The position numbers were made by a program, and so were the translations under genes. From an uncultured Novosphingobium sp. (GTDB lineage: Bacteria; Pseudomonadota; Alphaproteobacteria; Sphingomonadales; Sphingomonadaceae), in the NCBI GenBank assembly GCA_937860195.1, contig CALMBN010000157.1:1-11794 (forward strand): a stretch of DNA of 11,794 bases, read 5' to 3'. Shown in pieces: positions 1 to 6,883 of this stretch; within the stretch, counting starts at the first letter, position 1; each line of letters begins with the position of its first letter. The notes under the pieces are model-generated. The model was given only the letters and a program-made list of their open reading frames with translations. It did no database searches and was not told the DNA's origin.

Positions 1-218
<218 letters not shown>

Positions 219-224
219 GCTGAG

Positions 225-253
225 GATATAGGGATTTCGAGCCACTTTCGAAA
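225..253 (-). promoter_or_regulatory. Candidate gyrB promoter, possibly giving a leaderless mRNA
   Basis: On the minus strand, TTTCGA (253-248) is followed after exactly 17 bases by TATATC (230-225), and only 6 bases later by the gyrB ATG at 218. The -10 match to TATAAT is four of six and the -35 match is poor (three of six). On the plus strand the hexamer TTTCGA occurs twice here, at 235-240 and 246-251, 11 bases apart, which could also be a protein-binding repeat. The promoter is inferred from spacing; transcription start mapping would settle it. Confidence 0.35.
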
Positions 254-326
254 CCCTTGCTGCCCCCTTCCATCCACAGGCAAATCCTGCTCAACTCCGA
301 CCATTCACGAGTCAGGGAGACATGCG

Positions 327-1733
327 ATGAAGAAAGTTGCCGCGATGATGATAGGGGCCTCGCTGATCGCCGGGGCCGCTTTTGCGCAAAGTAACGCTCC
401 GCGCCCTGATCAGACCGAATTCCGGGCGCTTTACAAGGAGCTGGTCGAAACCAACACCACGCTATCGGCCGGGAGCTGCACACTCGCATCCGAGCGGATG
501 GCGGCGCGGCTTGGGGCCGCAGGGATTCCCGACAGCCAGATGACCTTGTTTGCGGTGCCAGAGCATCCCAAGGACGGCGGACTGGTGGTGGTTTATCCAG
601 GCACTTCGAAAACGCTGAAACCGATGTTGCTGCTGGCCCATGTCGATGTGGTTGAAGCGAGGCGCGCGGATTGGGTCCGCGATCCGTTCACCCTGATCGA
701 GGAGAACGGCTATTTCTATGCTCGCGGCACGTCGGACGACAAGGCCCAGGCTGCGATCTGGACCGATACGCTGATCCGCATGGCCAAGGCCGGATACAAG
801 CCCAAGCGCACGATCAAACTGGCGCTGACCTGCGGTGAGGAAACCAGCGGCGCGTTCAACGGTGCGGATTGGCTCGCCAAGAACAAGCGCGAACTGATCG
901 ATGCCGAGTTCGCGCTCAATGAAGGCGGCGGCGGACAGAGCGACGGCAAAGGCAAGCTGATGGTCCAGACCGTGCAGGTCGGCGAAAAGGCTTATCAGGA
1001 TTTCACCCTGACCACGACCAACCCCGGTGGTCATTCGTCGCGCCCGATACGCGACAACGCGATTTACGTGATGGCCGATGCCTTGGCCAAGGTCCGCGAG
1101 TTCCGCTTCCCGATGGAGTTCAACGACACCACCCGCGCTTTCTTCGCACGGGCCGGGGCGATCCGGCCAGATCCGATCGGCAAGGCGATGGTCGCGCTCT
1201 CCAACAACCCGGTCGACAAGGAGGCGGAAGACCTGGTCAGCTCGGACAAGATGTACAATTCGATGCTGCGCACCACCTGCATCGCGACCTTGATCGATGG
1301 CGGACACGCCCAGAACGCGCTTCCGCAGCGGGTCACCGCCAACGTCAATTGCCGGATGTTTCCCGGGCGCACTGCTGATGAAACGCAGGCCATGCTCGAA
1401 GCAGCGATCGGCAACCCGGCCGTCAAGGTCGATCAAAAGGTGCGCGGCAAGCCGATTGCCAAAGCCCCGCCGATGCATCCCTGGCTGATCGGGCCGATGG
1501 AGCGGCTTGCCGCCAAGCATTGGCCGGGAGTGCCGATGATCCCGACCATGCTGACCGGCGCGACCGACGGGGTCTACCTGGCAGCTGTCGGCATCCCGAC
1601 CTATGGCGTGCCCGGTCCGTGGGGCGATCCCGATGGCAACGGCACTCACGGTCTTAACGAACGGCTCGAAGTACGCTCGCTCTATGAAGGGCGCGATTAC
1701 CTGTTCGACCTGGTGAAGCTGCTGGCCGGATAA
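327..1733 (+). CDS. Secreted M20 family zinc metallopeptidase
   Basis: This is a predicted periplasmic or secreted di-zinc peptidase or amidase of family M20 (carboxypeptidase G2, PepV and DapE clan), probably acting on small peptides. The protein has 468 residues. A signal peptide occupies residues 1-20, with likely cleavage after AFA and before QSN. The metal and catalytic signature is complete: AHVDVV with His105 and Asp107, GTSDDK with the bridging Asp near 137, CGEETSG with Glu171-Glu172, NEGGG with Glu199, and THGLNE with His441 near the C-terminus. The lid/dimerisation domain carries NPGGHSSRP (His236). I chose the ATG at 327 because AGGGAGA (314-320) lies 6 bases upstream and the signal peptide begins there. 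The reading frame is open further upstream, but that part overlaps the opposite strand of gyrB. The substrate is not predictable, and a carnosinase-like dipeptidase is as likely as a carboxypeptidase. It stands alone, and the next gene has its own operator region. Confidence 0.93.
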   Translation: MKKVAAMMIGASLIAGAAFAQSNAPRPDQTEFRALYKELVETNTTLSAGSCTLASERMAARLGAAGIPDSQMTLFAVPEHPKDGGLVVVYPGTSKTLKPMLLLAHVDVVEARRADWVRDPFTLIEENGYFYARGTSDDKAQAAIWTDTLIRMAKAGYKPKRTIKLALTCGEETSGAFNGADWLAKNKRELIDAEFALNEGGGGQSDGKGKLMVQTVQVGEKAYQDFTLTTTNPGGHSSRPIRDNAIYVMADALAKVREFRFPMEFNDTTRAFFARAGAIRPDPIGKAMVALSNNPVDKEAEDLVSSDKMYNSMLRTTCIATLIDGGHAQNALPQRVTANVNCRMFPGRTADETQAMLEAAIGNPAVKVDQKVRGKPIAKAPPMHPWLIGPMERLAAKHWPGVPMIPTMLTGATDGVYLAAVGIPTYGVPGPWGDPDGNGTHGLNERLEVRSLYEGRDYLFDLVKLLAG

Positions 1734-1763
1734 TTCCGTCCGACCGCTTGCCAATCCGGAATT
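1732..1763 (+). terminator. Weak inverted repeat at the end of the M20 gene
   Basis: AATTCCG (1732-1738, overlapping the TAA stop) is complementary to CGGAATT (1757-1763) across an 18-base loop. There is no U-tract beyond a short ATTT, so termination is only a possibility. It immediately precedes the repeat array controlling the next operon. Confidence 0.25.
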
Positions 1764-1765
1764 GA

Positions 1766-1797
1766 TTTGATATCGAACTATCTAGTTTGATATCGAA
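1766..1797 (+). promoter_or_regulatory. Tandem GATATC palindromes: probable MarR operator over the promoter
   Basis: The 12-mer TTTGATATCGAA occurs twice, at 1766-1777 and 1786-1797, exactly 20 bases apart (about two helical turns). The array is also an inverted repeat: GATATCGAACTA (1769-1780) against TAGTTTGATATC (1783-1794), matching at 11 of 12 positions around a TC centre. A candidate -35 TTGATA (1767-1772, five of six) lies in the first copy, and a weak -10 TATCGA (1791-1796) lies 18 bases further in the second copy. Binding would therefore occlude both promoter elements. MarR dimers typically bind palindromes of this size and often repress their own operons, and a marR gene is the second gene of the downstream operon. 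The repeats are seen; the protein that binds them is inferred. Confidence 0.7.
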
Positions 1798-1816
1798 TCA
1801 AAAAGGAGATTGTGGT

Positions 1817-2938
1817 ATGGCTGGTCGGCGCGACGTTTTGCTGGGACTGGGCGGAGTGCTGATTGGCAGCGCCGCGGCGGGAACCTGGCGGGTCAGGCGG
1901 ATGCCGGTTTCGGCCATCGCGCCTTGGCAAAGCCTGTCGAAGCCGGTCGCTGATGCCCGGCTTGATGCCTTCCGCCATGCCATTCTGGCCCCCAATCCGC
2001 ACAACCGCCAGCCCTGGCTTATCCAGCTGGAGGGGACGGACCGTGCCGTGCTGAGCTGCGATCTGGGCAAGCGGTTGCCGCAGACCGATCCGTTCGACCG
2101 GCAAATTACGCTAGGCTTTGGCGCGTTCATCGAACTTGCCGCGATTGCCGCCAGCCACCGGGGGCTGCGGGTCGATGTAGAGCCGTTTCCCGAAGGCGAG
2201 CCGCAGCCCCGGCTGGACCAGCGTGCCGTCGCCCGATTGACCTTCCGGCCTGATCCCTCGGTCCGGCCAGATGCCTTGTTTGCAGCGATACCCTTGCGCC
2301 GGACCGTTCGGCGACCATACGGGCCCTTGCCCATTGGCGCGCTCGCACAGCTTGCGGAGCCGGGGGTTGTGCTGAGCGAAGACCCGGTAAGGCTGGCGCA
2401 GTTGCGGCGGATCGCAGTGTCGGCGATGACACTCGAAATGACCACACCGCACGCGCATCTGGAAAGCGTCGGGCTGATGCGGATTGGCGCGGCAGAGATC
2501 GATGCGCAGCCCGATGGGCTGGCGCTGTCCGGGCCGATGATCGAAGCGACCGCGCTGCTGGGAATCACGTCGCGCGCCAGTCTGGCCGATCCGACCAGCC
2601 AATCCTTCGAGATCGGCCTGAAGGACTTGCAGCAAGCGATTGCGACCATCCCGGCCGCAGCCTGGATCACGACATCTGGCAACAGCCGCGCCAGCCAGCT
2701 TGCGGCGGGCCGGACCTATGCCCGGCTGGCCCTGCGCGCCGCAGCGAATGGCACTGCGATCCATCCGCTCAGCCAGGCCTTGCAGGAGTACCCCGAAATG
2801 ACGAAACTCTATGCCCAAGTGCACGAACTGCTGGCACCAGAGCCGGGCCAGCGGTTGCAAATGCTGGTGCGACTGGGCTCAGCAGAGCTGGCTCCGCCAA
2901 CCGCGCGCTACCCGCTGGAGGCTCATTTGTTGCCATGA
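1817..2938 (+). CDS. Tat-exported Acg-type nitroreductase-like flavoprotein
   Basis: This 373-residue protein resembles the Acg family of FMN-binding nitroreductase-fold proteins, a group related to mycobacterial Acg (Rv2032). Residues 4-5 are a twin arginine (GRRDVLLG) followed by a hydrophobic stretch (about 7-22), indicating export by the Tat pathway. This fits a protein that folds with a cofactor before export. Family-like motifs are APNPHNRQPW (about 58-67), typical of the FMN-contacting N-terminal segment, DPFDRQITLGFGAFIE (91-106), and QEYPEM near the C-terminus. Some Acg proteins are thought to sequester flavin rather than catalyse reduction, so enzyme activity is uncertain. I took the ATG at 1817 because AAGGAG (1803-1808) lies 8 bases upstream and the twin arginine follows at once; an in-frame TTG at 1787 falls inside the operator and is rejected. 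The stop overlaps the marR start (ATGA), implying coupled translation. The family call rests on motif memory, not a search. Confidence 0.8.
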   Translation: MAGRRDVLLGLGGVLIGSAAAGTWRVRRMPVSAIAPWQSLSKPVADARLDAFRHAILAPNPHNRQPWLIQLEGTDRAVLSCDLGKRLPQTDPFDRQITLGFGAFIELAAIAASHRGLRVDVEPFPEGEPQPRLDQRAVARLTFRPDPSVRPDALFAAIPLRRTVRRPYGPLPIGALAQLAEPGVVLSEDPVRLAQLRRIAVSAMTLEMTTPHAHLESVGLMRIGAAEIDAQPDGLALSGPMIEATALLGITSRASLADPTSQSFEIGLKDLQQAIATIPAAAWITTSGNSRASQLAAGRTYARLALRAAANGTAIHPLSQALQEYPEMTKLYAQVHELLAPEPGQRLQMLVRLGSAELAPPTARYPLEAHLLP

Positions 2939-3378
2939 CCGAAGACCCGCTCGCCTTTCAGCTGTTCACCGAAATCGGGATCATTGACCAGCTGGCCGGA
3001 ACCGCTTTTGAGCGCGCGCTGCCCGCCGGCATGACCCGCGCCCAGTTCACGGTCTTGCACCACTTGTCCCGGATCGCAGGCGCGCCGCAGTCTCCCGCGC
3101 GGCTGGCCGATGCGATTCAGGTCAGCCGGGCGACCATGACCAGCACAGTCGGGCGATTGATCCAGCGGCAACTGGTTGAAGTGCTGCCCGACCCAGCCGA
3201 TGGCCGCGGCAAACTGGTGCAACTCACCGCTGACGGCCGGGCGATGCGAGAATCCTGCATCGCCGCCGTCGCACCGCTGCTGCCGCTGGTTGACGGCGTC
3301 TATGCCCGTGAAGAGTTGCTAAGCCTGCTCGCCCAACTCAAGCGGCTGCGCGAACGGCTGGATCAGGACCGCGGCTGA
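2935..3378 (+). CDS. MarR family transcriptional regulator
   Basis: This is a 147-residue winged-helix DNA-binding repressor, the usual MarR length. Residues 33-48 (MTRAQFTVLHHLSRIA) form the conserved helix at the start of the DNA-binding domain. SPARLADAIQVSRATMTSTV (53-72) plus the following GRLIQR is the helix-turn-helix with recognition helix, and DPADGRGK (86-93) is the wing with its characteristic Asp-x-x-Asp-Gly-Arg. The C-terminal helices (about 104-145) would form the dimer interface with the N-terminal helix. It overlaps the preceding Acg-like gene by four bases (ATGA), so the two are one operon. The most economical model is that it binds the GATATC repeats at 1766-1797 and represses both genes until a ligand or oxidant releases it. 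There is no cysteine in the first 100 residues and the only one I see is near residue 108, so OhrR-style sensing by an N-terminal cysteine is unlikely. The inducer is unknown. Confidence 0.94.
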   Translation: MTEDPLAFQLFTEIGIIDQLAGTAFERALPAGMTRAQFTVLHHLSRIAGAPQSPARLADAIQVSRATMTSTVGRLIQRQLVEVLPDPADGRGKLVQLTADGRAMRESCIAAVAPLLPLVDGVYAREELLSLLAQLKRLRERLDQDRG

Positions 3379-3390
3379 ACCACGGATGCG

Positions 3391-3424
3391 AAAGGGCAGC
3401 GGTGCCGAGGCGCCGCTGCCCTTT
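3391..3424. terminator. Strong hairpin terminator, probably bidirectional
   Basis: AAAGGGCAGCGG (3391-3402) pairs perfectly with CCGCTGCCCTTT (3413-3424). The loop can itself add pairs (GGTGCC with GGCGCC, one wobble). The hairpin starts 12 bases after the marR stop and is flanked by A and T runs, so it can act in both directions. It is well placed to end the Acg-marR operon from the left and the opposing 27-aa gene from the right. The U-tract is short (TTTGCGGTT on the plus strand). Confidence 0.75.
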
Positions 3425-3454
3425 GCGGTTGGGAGGTGTGCCGATCCGCCGCGC

Positions 3455-3538
3455 TTAGGCCAGCGTGGCGGAAAACATCAGACCGGTGACCGAAGCCGCG
3501 GCGATGATCGGCAGCATGATCGAAACGATGCTGCGCAT
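3455..3538 (-). CDS. Small hydrophobic 27-residue membrane peptide
   Basis: This short reading frame encodes MRSIVSIMLPIIAAASVTGL followed by MFSATLA. After Met-Arg the peptide is almost entirely hydrophobic, with one Pro at 10 and one Gly at 19, and could form a single transmembrane helix. It could also be a very short signal-like peptide, since it ends in ATLA. Support for its being real is the near-ideal ribosome site AGGAGA (minus strand, 3550-3545) placed 6 bases before the ATG, a clean TAA stop, and a strong hairpin (3391-3424) about 30 bases past the stop. It sits alone on the minus strand in an otherwise empty 355-base gap between two plus-strand genes, with possible operators upstream. 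I do not recognise a family and assign no function. A leader peptide or a regulatory small RNA with an incidental frame are alternatives. Confidence 0.6.
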   Translation of the reverse strand: MRSIVSIMLPIIAAASVTGLMFSATLA

Positions 3539-3559
3539 GGGGTATCTCCTGTTTGCGTC

Positions 3560-3584
3560 TGCGAAGTCAGTTCGCAAATGCAAC
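3560..3584. promoter_or_regulatory. Inverted repeats upstream of the 27-aa gene (candidate operator)
   Basis: TGCGAA (3560-3565) and TTCGCA (3571-3576) are a perfect 6-base inverted repeat around GTCAG. The second arm also belongs to the imperfect palindrome GTTCGCAAATGCAAC (3570-3584). The site lies just upstream of the ribosome site of the 27-aa gene, where a repressor or an mRNA hairpin could act. Its half-site resembles the palindrome at 3630-3646. No regulator is encoded nearby other than MarR, whose candidate site is different. Confidence 0.35.
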
Positions 3585-3629
3585 ATAAGCAGATTAGTAG
3601 AGTTTACCAGTGCAAAGCCGGTCAGAGGT

Positions 3630-3646
3630 GTTGCGTATTTTGCAAC
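3630..3646. promoter_or_regulatory. GTTGC-N7-GCAAC palindrome in the divergent intergenic region
   Basis: GTTGC (3630-3634) and GCAAC (3642-3646) are perfect inverted arms around an AT-rich GTATTTT centre. It lies between the start of the leftward 27-aa gene and the rightward acyl-CoA ligase gene, about 60 bases centre to centre from the related GTTCGCAAATGCAAC site. A TetR, LacI or GntR-type dimer could use such a site; this is inference from symmetry only. Confidence 0.35.
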
Positions 3647-3733
3647 TGGATGAACAAGGATTGCCAGACCTGCAGCACTGCGGCATCGCGTTGGCGTAGC
3701 ATTTGTGACCTTTCACGCCGAGGACGCCGCCCC

Positions 3734-5272
3734 ATGCCAACCGATCCTGCCGCCCAGCTCGATGCCGAATTCGGTTCGTTTCCCGCGCTGATCGCTGCTT
3801 GGGGCGCGTATCGCGGGGATGCTCCGGCGCTTTATGACGGCACCACCGAATTGTCGTGGCGCGAAACCGCGGACCTGGTCGAGCGGATTGCCGCGCGGTT
3901 GCAGGCTGATGGGCTTGAACGCGGCCAGGCGGTGGCGATACTCGGCACCACCACCGTCAACTACGCGCTGGTCTACCTCGCCGCGATCCGCGCCGGGGGC
4001 TGCGCCGCGCCGCTGACCACCAGCGCCAGCCCCGAGCAATTGGCCGGGATGGCAGCGGATTCGGGCGCCAAGCACCTGTTCATCGACCGGGCCAAGCTGA
4101 CCGAACTGGGCGGGTTCAATCTGCCGAGCACCTGCCAAATCGTGCTCGATGAGGAACTGGACACTTTCATGGCACCCGAAGGCACAGTCGCCGCGCCATT
4201 TGAACCGGCTGAGACCGACCCCCTCAACATCATCTATTCATCCGGCACCACCGGGATTCCCAAGGGCATCGTTCATAGCCACGGGATGCGCTGGCGGCAG
4301 ATGACCTTTCGCGCGGCCAACAATTACGGTGCAGATAGCCGTACAATCTGTTCGACCCCGCTCTATTCAAACACCACCATGGCGGTGTTCCTGCCGACGA
4401 TGTATTCGGGCGGCTGCGCTTCGTTGATGGGCAAGTTCGACGTCCAGAAATGGCTGGAGCGCGCGGCGGGTGAGCGCTGCACCCACACCATGCTGGTCCC
4501 GGTGCAGTATCGCCGGCTGATGCAGTATGCGCATTTTGACGATTACGACCTGACTTCGATGCGGATGAAATACTGCACCAGCGCCCCCTTCCCGGCCGAT
4601 CTCAAGGCCGAAGTGCTGGCGCGGATGCCCGGCGGGCTGATCGAGATCTATGGCATGACCGAGGGCGGGGTGGCCTGTATCTTCCCGGTCCACGAGCATC
4701 CGGACAAGCTCCACACGGTTGGCTTTCCCGCGCCGGGGCATTCGCTCAAAGTGATCGACGAACTGTTGAACGAAGTGCCCCCCGGAACCGCCGGTGAACT
4801 GGTCGGCAAAAGCCCGACGATGATGCTGGGCTACAAAAACCAGCCCGAAAAGACCCGCGAAGGGTACTGGATCGATCCTGCTGACGGATCGACCTGGCAG
4901 CGCATGGGCGATATCGGCCGGGTCGATGAAGACGGCTTTGTCGAGCTGGTCGGCCGGACCAAGGACGTGATTATCTCTGGCGGATTCAATATCTTCCCGG
5001 TCGATCTGGAAGCCGAACTGGCCAAGGATGATCGCGTGGCCGAAGCCGCAGTGGTCGGTGTGCCCAGCGAAGCCTGGGGCGAAACCCCGGTCGGCTTCGT
5101 TGTGCTGAAACCGGGCGTGGGCGAGGATCAGCTGGAAGACATCCGCAGCACCGCCAACAGCCGCCTGGGCAAGACCCAGCGCGTCTCGGCGCTTCATGCG
5201 ATTGGTGAAATGCCGCGCAGCCACATCGGCAAGCTGCTCAAGACCGACCTGAGGGCGCTTGTGACAAAATAG
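3734..5272 (+). CDS. Acyl-CoA synthetase-like AMP-dependent ligase
   Basis: This is a class I adenylate-forming enzyme (ANL superfamily) of 512 residues that should activate a carboxylic acid with ATP and join it to coenzyme A. All core motifs are visible: the phosphate loop [13 protein letters not shown] (166-178), YGMTE (306-310), GDIG with the ribose-binding Asp (392-395), the hinge [11 protein letters not shown] (407-417), and the C-terminal catalytic lysine in [10 protein letters not shown] (Lys500). The length is typical. The substrate, whether medium or long-chain fatty acid, aryl acid or other, cannot be read from the sequence. I start at the ATG at 3734, with a modest AGGAC (3721-3725) 8 bases upstream; the frame is open much further upstream, but that part runs through the intergenic hairpin and small gene and lacks family similarity. 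The gene follows a 355-base regulatory gap and precedes guaA by 46 bases, so read-through into guaA is possible. Confidence 0.93.
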   Translation: MPTDPAAQLDAEFGSFPALIAAWGAYRGDAPALYDGTTELSWRETADLVERIAARLQADGLERGQAVAILGTTTVNYALVYLAAIRAGGCAAPLTTSASPEQLAGMAADSGAKHLFIDRAKLTELGGFNLPSTCQIVLDEELDTFMAPEGTVAAPFEPAETDPLNIIYSSGTTGIPKGIVHSHGMRWRQMTFRAANNYGADSRTICSTPLYSNTTMAVFLPTMYSGGCASLMGKFDVQKWLERAAGERCTHTMLVPVQYRRLMQYAHFDDYDLTSMRMKYCTSAPFPADLKAEVLARMPGGLIEIYGMTEGGVACIFPVHEHPDKLHTVGFPAPGHSLKVIDELLNEVPPGTAGELVGKSPTMMLGYKNQPEKTREGYWIDPADGSTWQRMGDIGRVDEDGFVELVGRTKDVIISGGFNIFPVDLEAELAKDDRVAEAAVVGVPSEAWGETPVGFVVLKPGVGEDQLEDIRSTANSRLGKTQRVSALHAIGEMPRSHIGKLLKTDLRALVTK

Positions 5273-5283
5273 CGAGGTTCGTA

Positions 5284-5312
5284 TTGCGCCGGGGCGTGCG
5301 CCTCTTTATCGG
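5284..5312 (+). promoter_or_regulatory. Candidate guaA promoter close to the start codon
   Basis: TTGCGC (5284-5289) is followed after 17 bases by TATCGG (5307-5312), then 6 bases later by the guaA ATG. There is no purine-rich ribosome site before that ATG. The geometry (17-base spacer, 6 bases to the ATG) is the same as in the candidate gyrB promoter, which suggests a leaderless transcript. Hexamer matches are weak, so the call is tentative. Confidence 0.25.
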
Positions 5313-5318
5313 CCCACC

Positions 5319-6878
5319 ATGACCATCCAGCCTTCCGATTCCATCCTGATTGTCGATTTCGGCAGCCAGGTCACCCAGCTGATCGCGCGGCGCGTGCGCG
5401 AGGCCGGAGTCTATTCCGAAATTGCCCCGTTCACCAGCGCCGCCGCTGCGTTTGAGCGGATGCAGCCCAAGGGGATCATCCTGTCGGGCGGACCAGCCTC
5501 AGTGCTCGATCTGGATGGCCCGCGCATCCCCGCCGAGATCCTTGAAAGTGGTCTGCCGATCATGGCGATCTGCTATGGCCAACAGGCGCTGATGCACCAG
5601 CTGGGCGGCGAAGTACTGCCTGGTGAGAGCGGCGAATTCGGCCGCGCCTTCATCGAAATTTCCGACAGCTGCGCGCTGTTCGATGGCCTCTGGGCGACAG
5701 GCGAAACCCACCAGGTGTGGATGAGCCACGGCGACAAGGTGACCGCGCTGGCGCCCGGCTTCCGGCCGGTTGCCGCCAGTTCCGGCGCGCCTTATGCGGT
5801 GATCGCCAACGACGAAAAGCGCATCTACGCGATGCAGTTCCACCCCGAAGTGGTCCACACTCCTGACGGCGGCAAGCTCTACAAGAACTTCGTTCGCCAC
5901 GTCTGCGGCCTCGCCGGGGATTGGACCATGGCTGAATTCCGCAAGACCAAGGTCGAGGAAATCCGCGCGCAGGTCGGCAAGGGCAAGGTGATTTGCGGGC
6001 TGTCTGGCGGCGTGGACTCAGCGGTTGCCGCAGTGCTGATCCACGAGGCGATCGGCGAGCAGTTGACCTGCGTCTATGTCGATCACGGGCTGATGCGGAT
6101 GGGTGAAAGCGAGCAGGTCGTCAGCCTGTTCCGCGGCCATTACAATATCCCGCTGATCCACAAGGATGTCTCCGCACTGTTCATGGGCGGGCTGGAAGGC
6201 GTCACCGACCCTGAAGCCAAGCGCAAATTCATCGGCAAGACCTTCATCGACGTGTTCGAGGCTGAGGCCAAGCAGATCGGCGGGGCCGAATTCCTTGCGC
6301 AAGGCACGCTGTACCCGGACGTGATCGAGAGCGTCAGCTTCACCGGCGGGCCAAGCGTGACGATCAAGAGCCACCACAATGTCGGCGGCCTGCCCGAACG
6401 GATGAACATGCAACTGGTCGAGCCGTTGCGCGAGCTGTTCAAGGACGAAGTGCGCGAGCTCGGCCGTGAACTCGGCCTGCCCGAAGTGTTCGTTGGCCGC
6501 CACCCTTTCCCCGGCCCGGGCCTCGCCATCCGCATCCCAGGCGAGGTGACCCGCGCACGCTGCGACGTGCTGCGCAAGGCCGACGCGATCTACCTTGAAG
6601 AAATCCGTAATGCCGGTCTGTATGACGCGATCTGGCAGGCGTTCGCGGTGCTGCTCCCGGTCAAGACCGTCGGCGTGATGGGCGATGGCCGCACCTATGA
6701 CAACGTCTGCGCGCTGCGTGCGGTCACCAGCACCGACGGCATGACCGCCGACATCTACCCCTTCGACGCGGCGTTTTTGAGCCGCTGCGCAACGCGGATC
6801 ATCAACGAGGTCAAAGGCATCAACCGCGTAGTCTATGACTATACGTCGAAGCCTCCGGGGACAATTGAGTGGGAATAA
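5319..6878 (+). CDS. guaA: GMP synthase (glutamine-hydrolysing)
   Basis: This enzyme catalyses the last step of GMP synthesis, amidating XMP with glutamine and ATP. The protein has 519 residues, close to the usual 510-525. The class I glutamine amidotransferase domain comes first (about 8-198): the oxyanion region SGGPASV (56-62), nucleophile Cys85 in AICYGQQ, and His175 and Glu177 in MQFHPEV. The ATP pyrophosphatase domain follows, with P-loop SGGVDS (229-234). The C-terminal dimerisation domain contains [12 protein letters not shown] and ends in [10 protein letters not shown], as in GuaA generally. The ATG at 5319 places [17 protein letters not shown] at the expected N-terminus. No ribosome site is obvious, and a leaderless message is possible. 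The stop lies 5 bases from the stop of the opposing PepSY gene, with no hairpin between. It may share transcripts with the acyl-CoA ligase gene upstream. Confidence 0.98.
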   Translation: MTIQPSDSILIVDFGSQVTQLIARRVREAGVYSEIAPFTSAAAAFERMQPKGIILSGGPASVLDLDGPRIPAEILESGLPIMAICYGQQALMHQLGGEVLPGESGEFGRAFIEISDSCALFDGLWATGETHQVWMSHGDKVTALAPGFRPVAASSGAPYAVIANDEKRIYAMQFHPEVVHTPDGGKLYKNFVRHVCGLAGDWTMAEFRKTKVEEIRAQVGKGKVICGLSGGVDSAVAAVLIHEAIGEQLTCVYVDHGLMRMGESEQVVSLFRGHYNIPLIHKDVSALFMGGLEGVTDPEAKRKFIGKTFIDVFEAEAKQIGGAEFLAQGTLYPDVIESVSFTGGPSVTIKSHHNVGGLPERMNMQLVEPLRELFKDEVRELGRELGLPEVFVGRHPFPGPGLAIRIPGEVTRARCDVLRKADAIYLEEIRNAGLYDAIWQAFAVLLPVKTVGVMGDGRTYDNVCALRAVTSTDGMTADIYPFDAAFLSRCATRIINEVKGINRVVYDYTSKPPGTIEWE

Positions 6879-6883
6879 GGCAT

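Noticed and set aside
462..1754. 430-codon minus-strand open frame over the M20 gene
   Set aside because: It is a composition-driven shadow; the plus strand carries all M20 motifs and a ribosome site.
1787..1816. TTG start for the Acg-like gene
   Set aside because: It lies inside the operator repeat, has no ribosome site, and would put ten residues before the Tat signal; the ATG at 1817 has AAGGAG 8 bases upstream.
3386..3733. Long N-terminal extension of the acyl-CoA ligase frame
   Set aside because: It crosses the terminator hairpin and the palindromes, looks unlike the family, and would make the enzyme about 116 residues too long.
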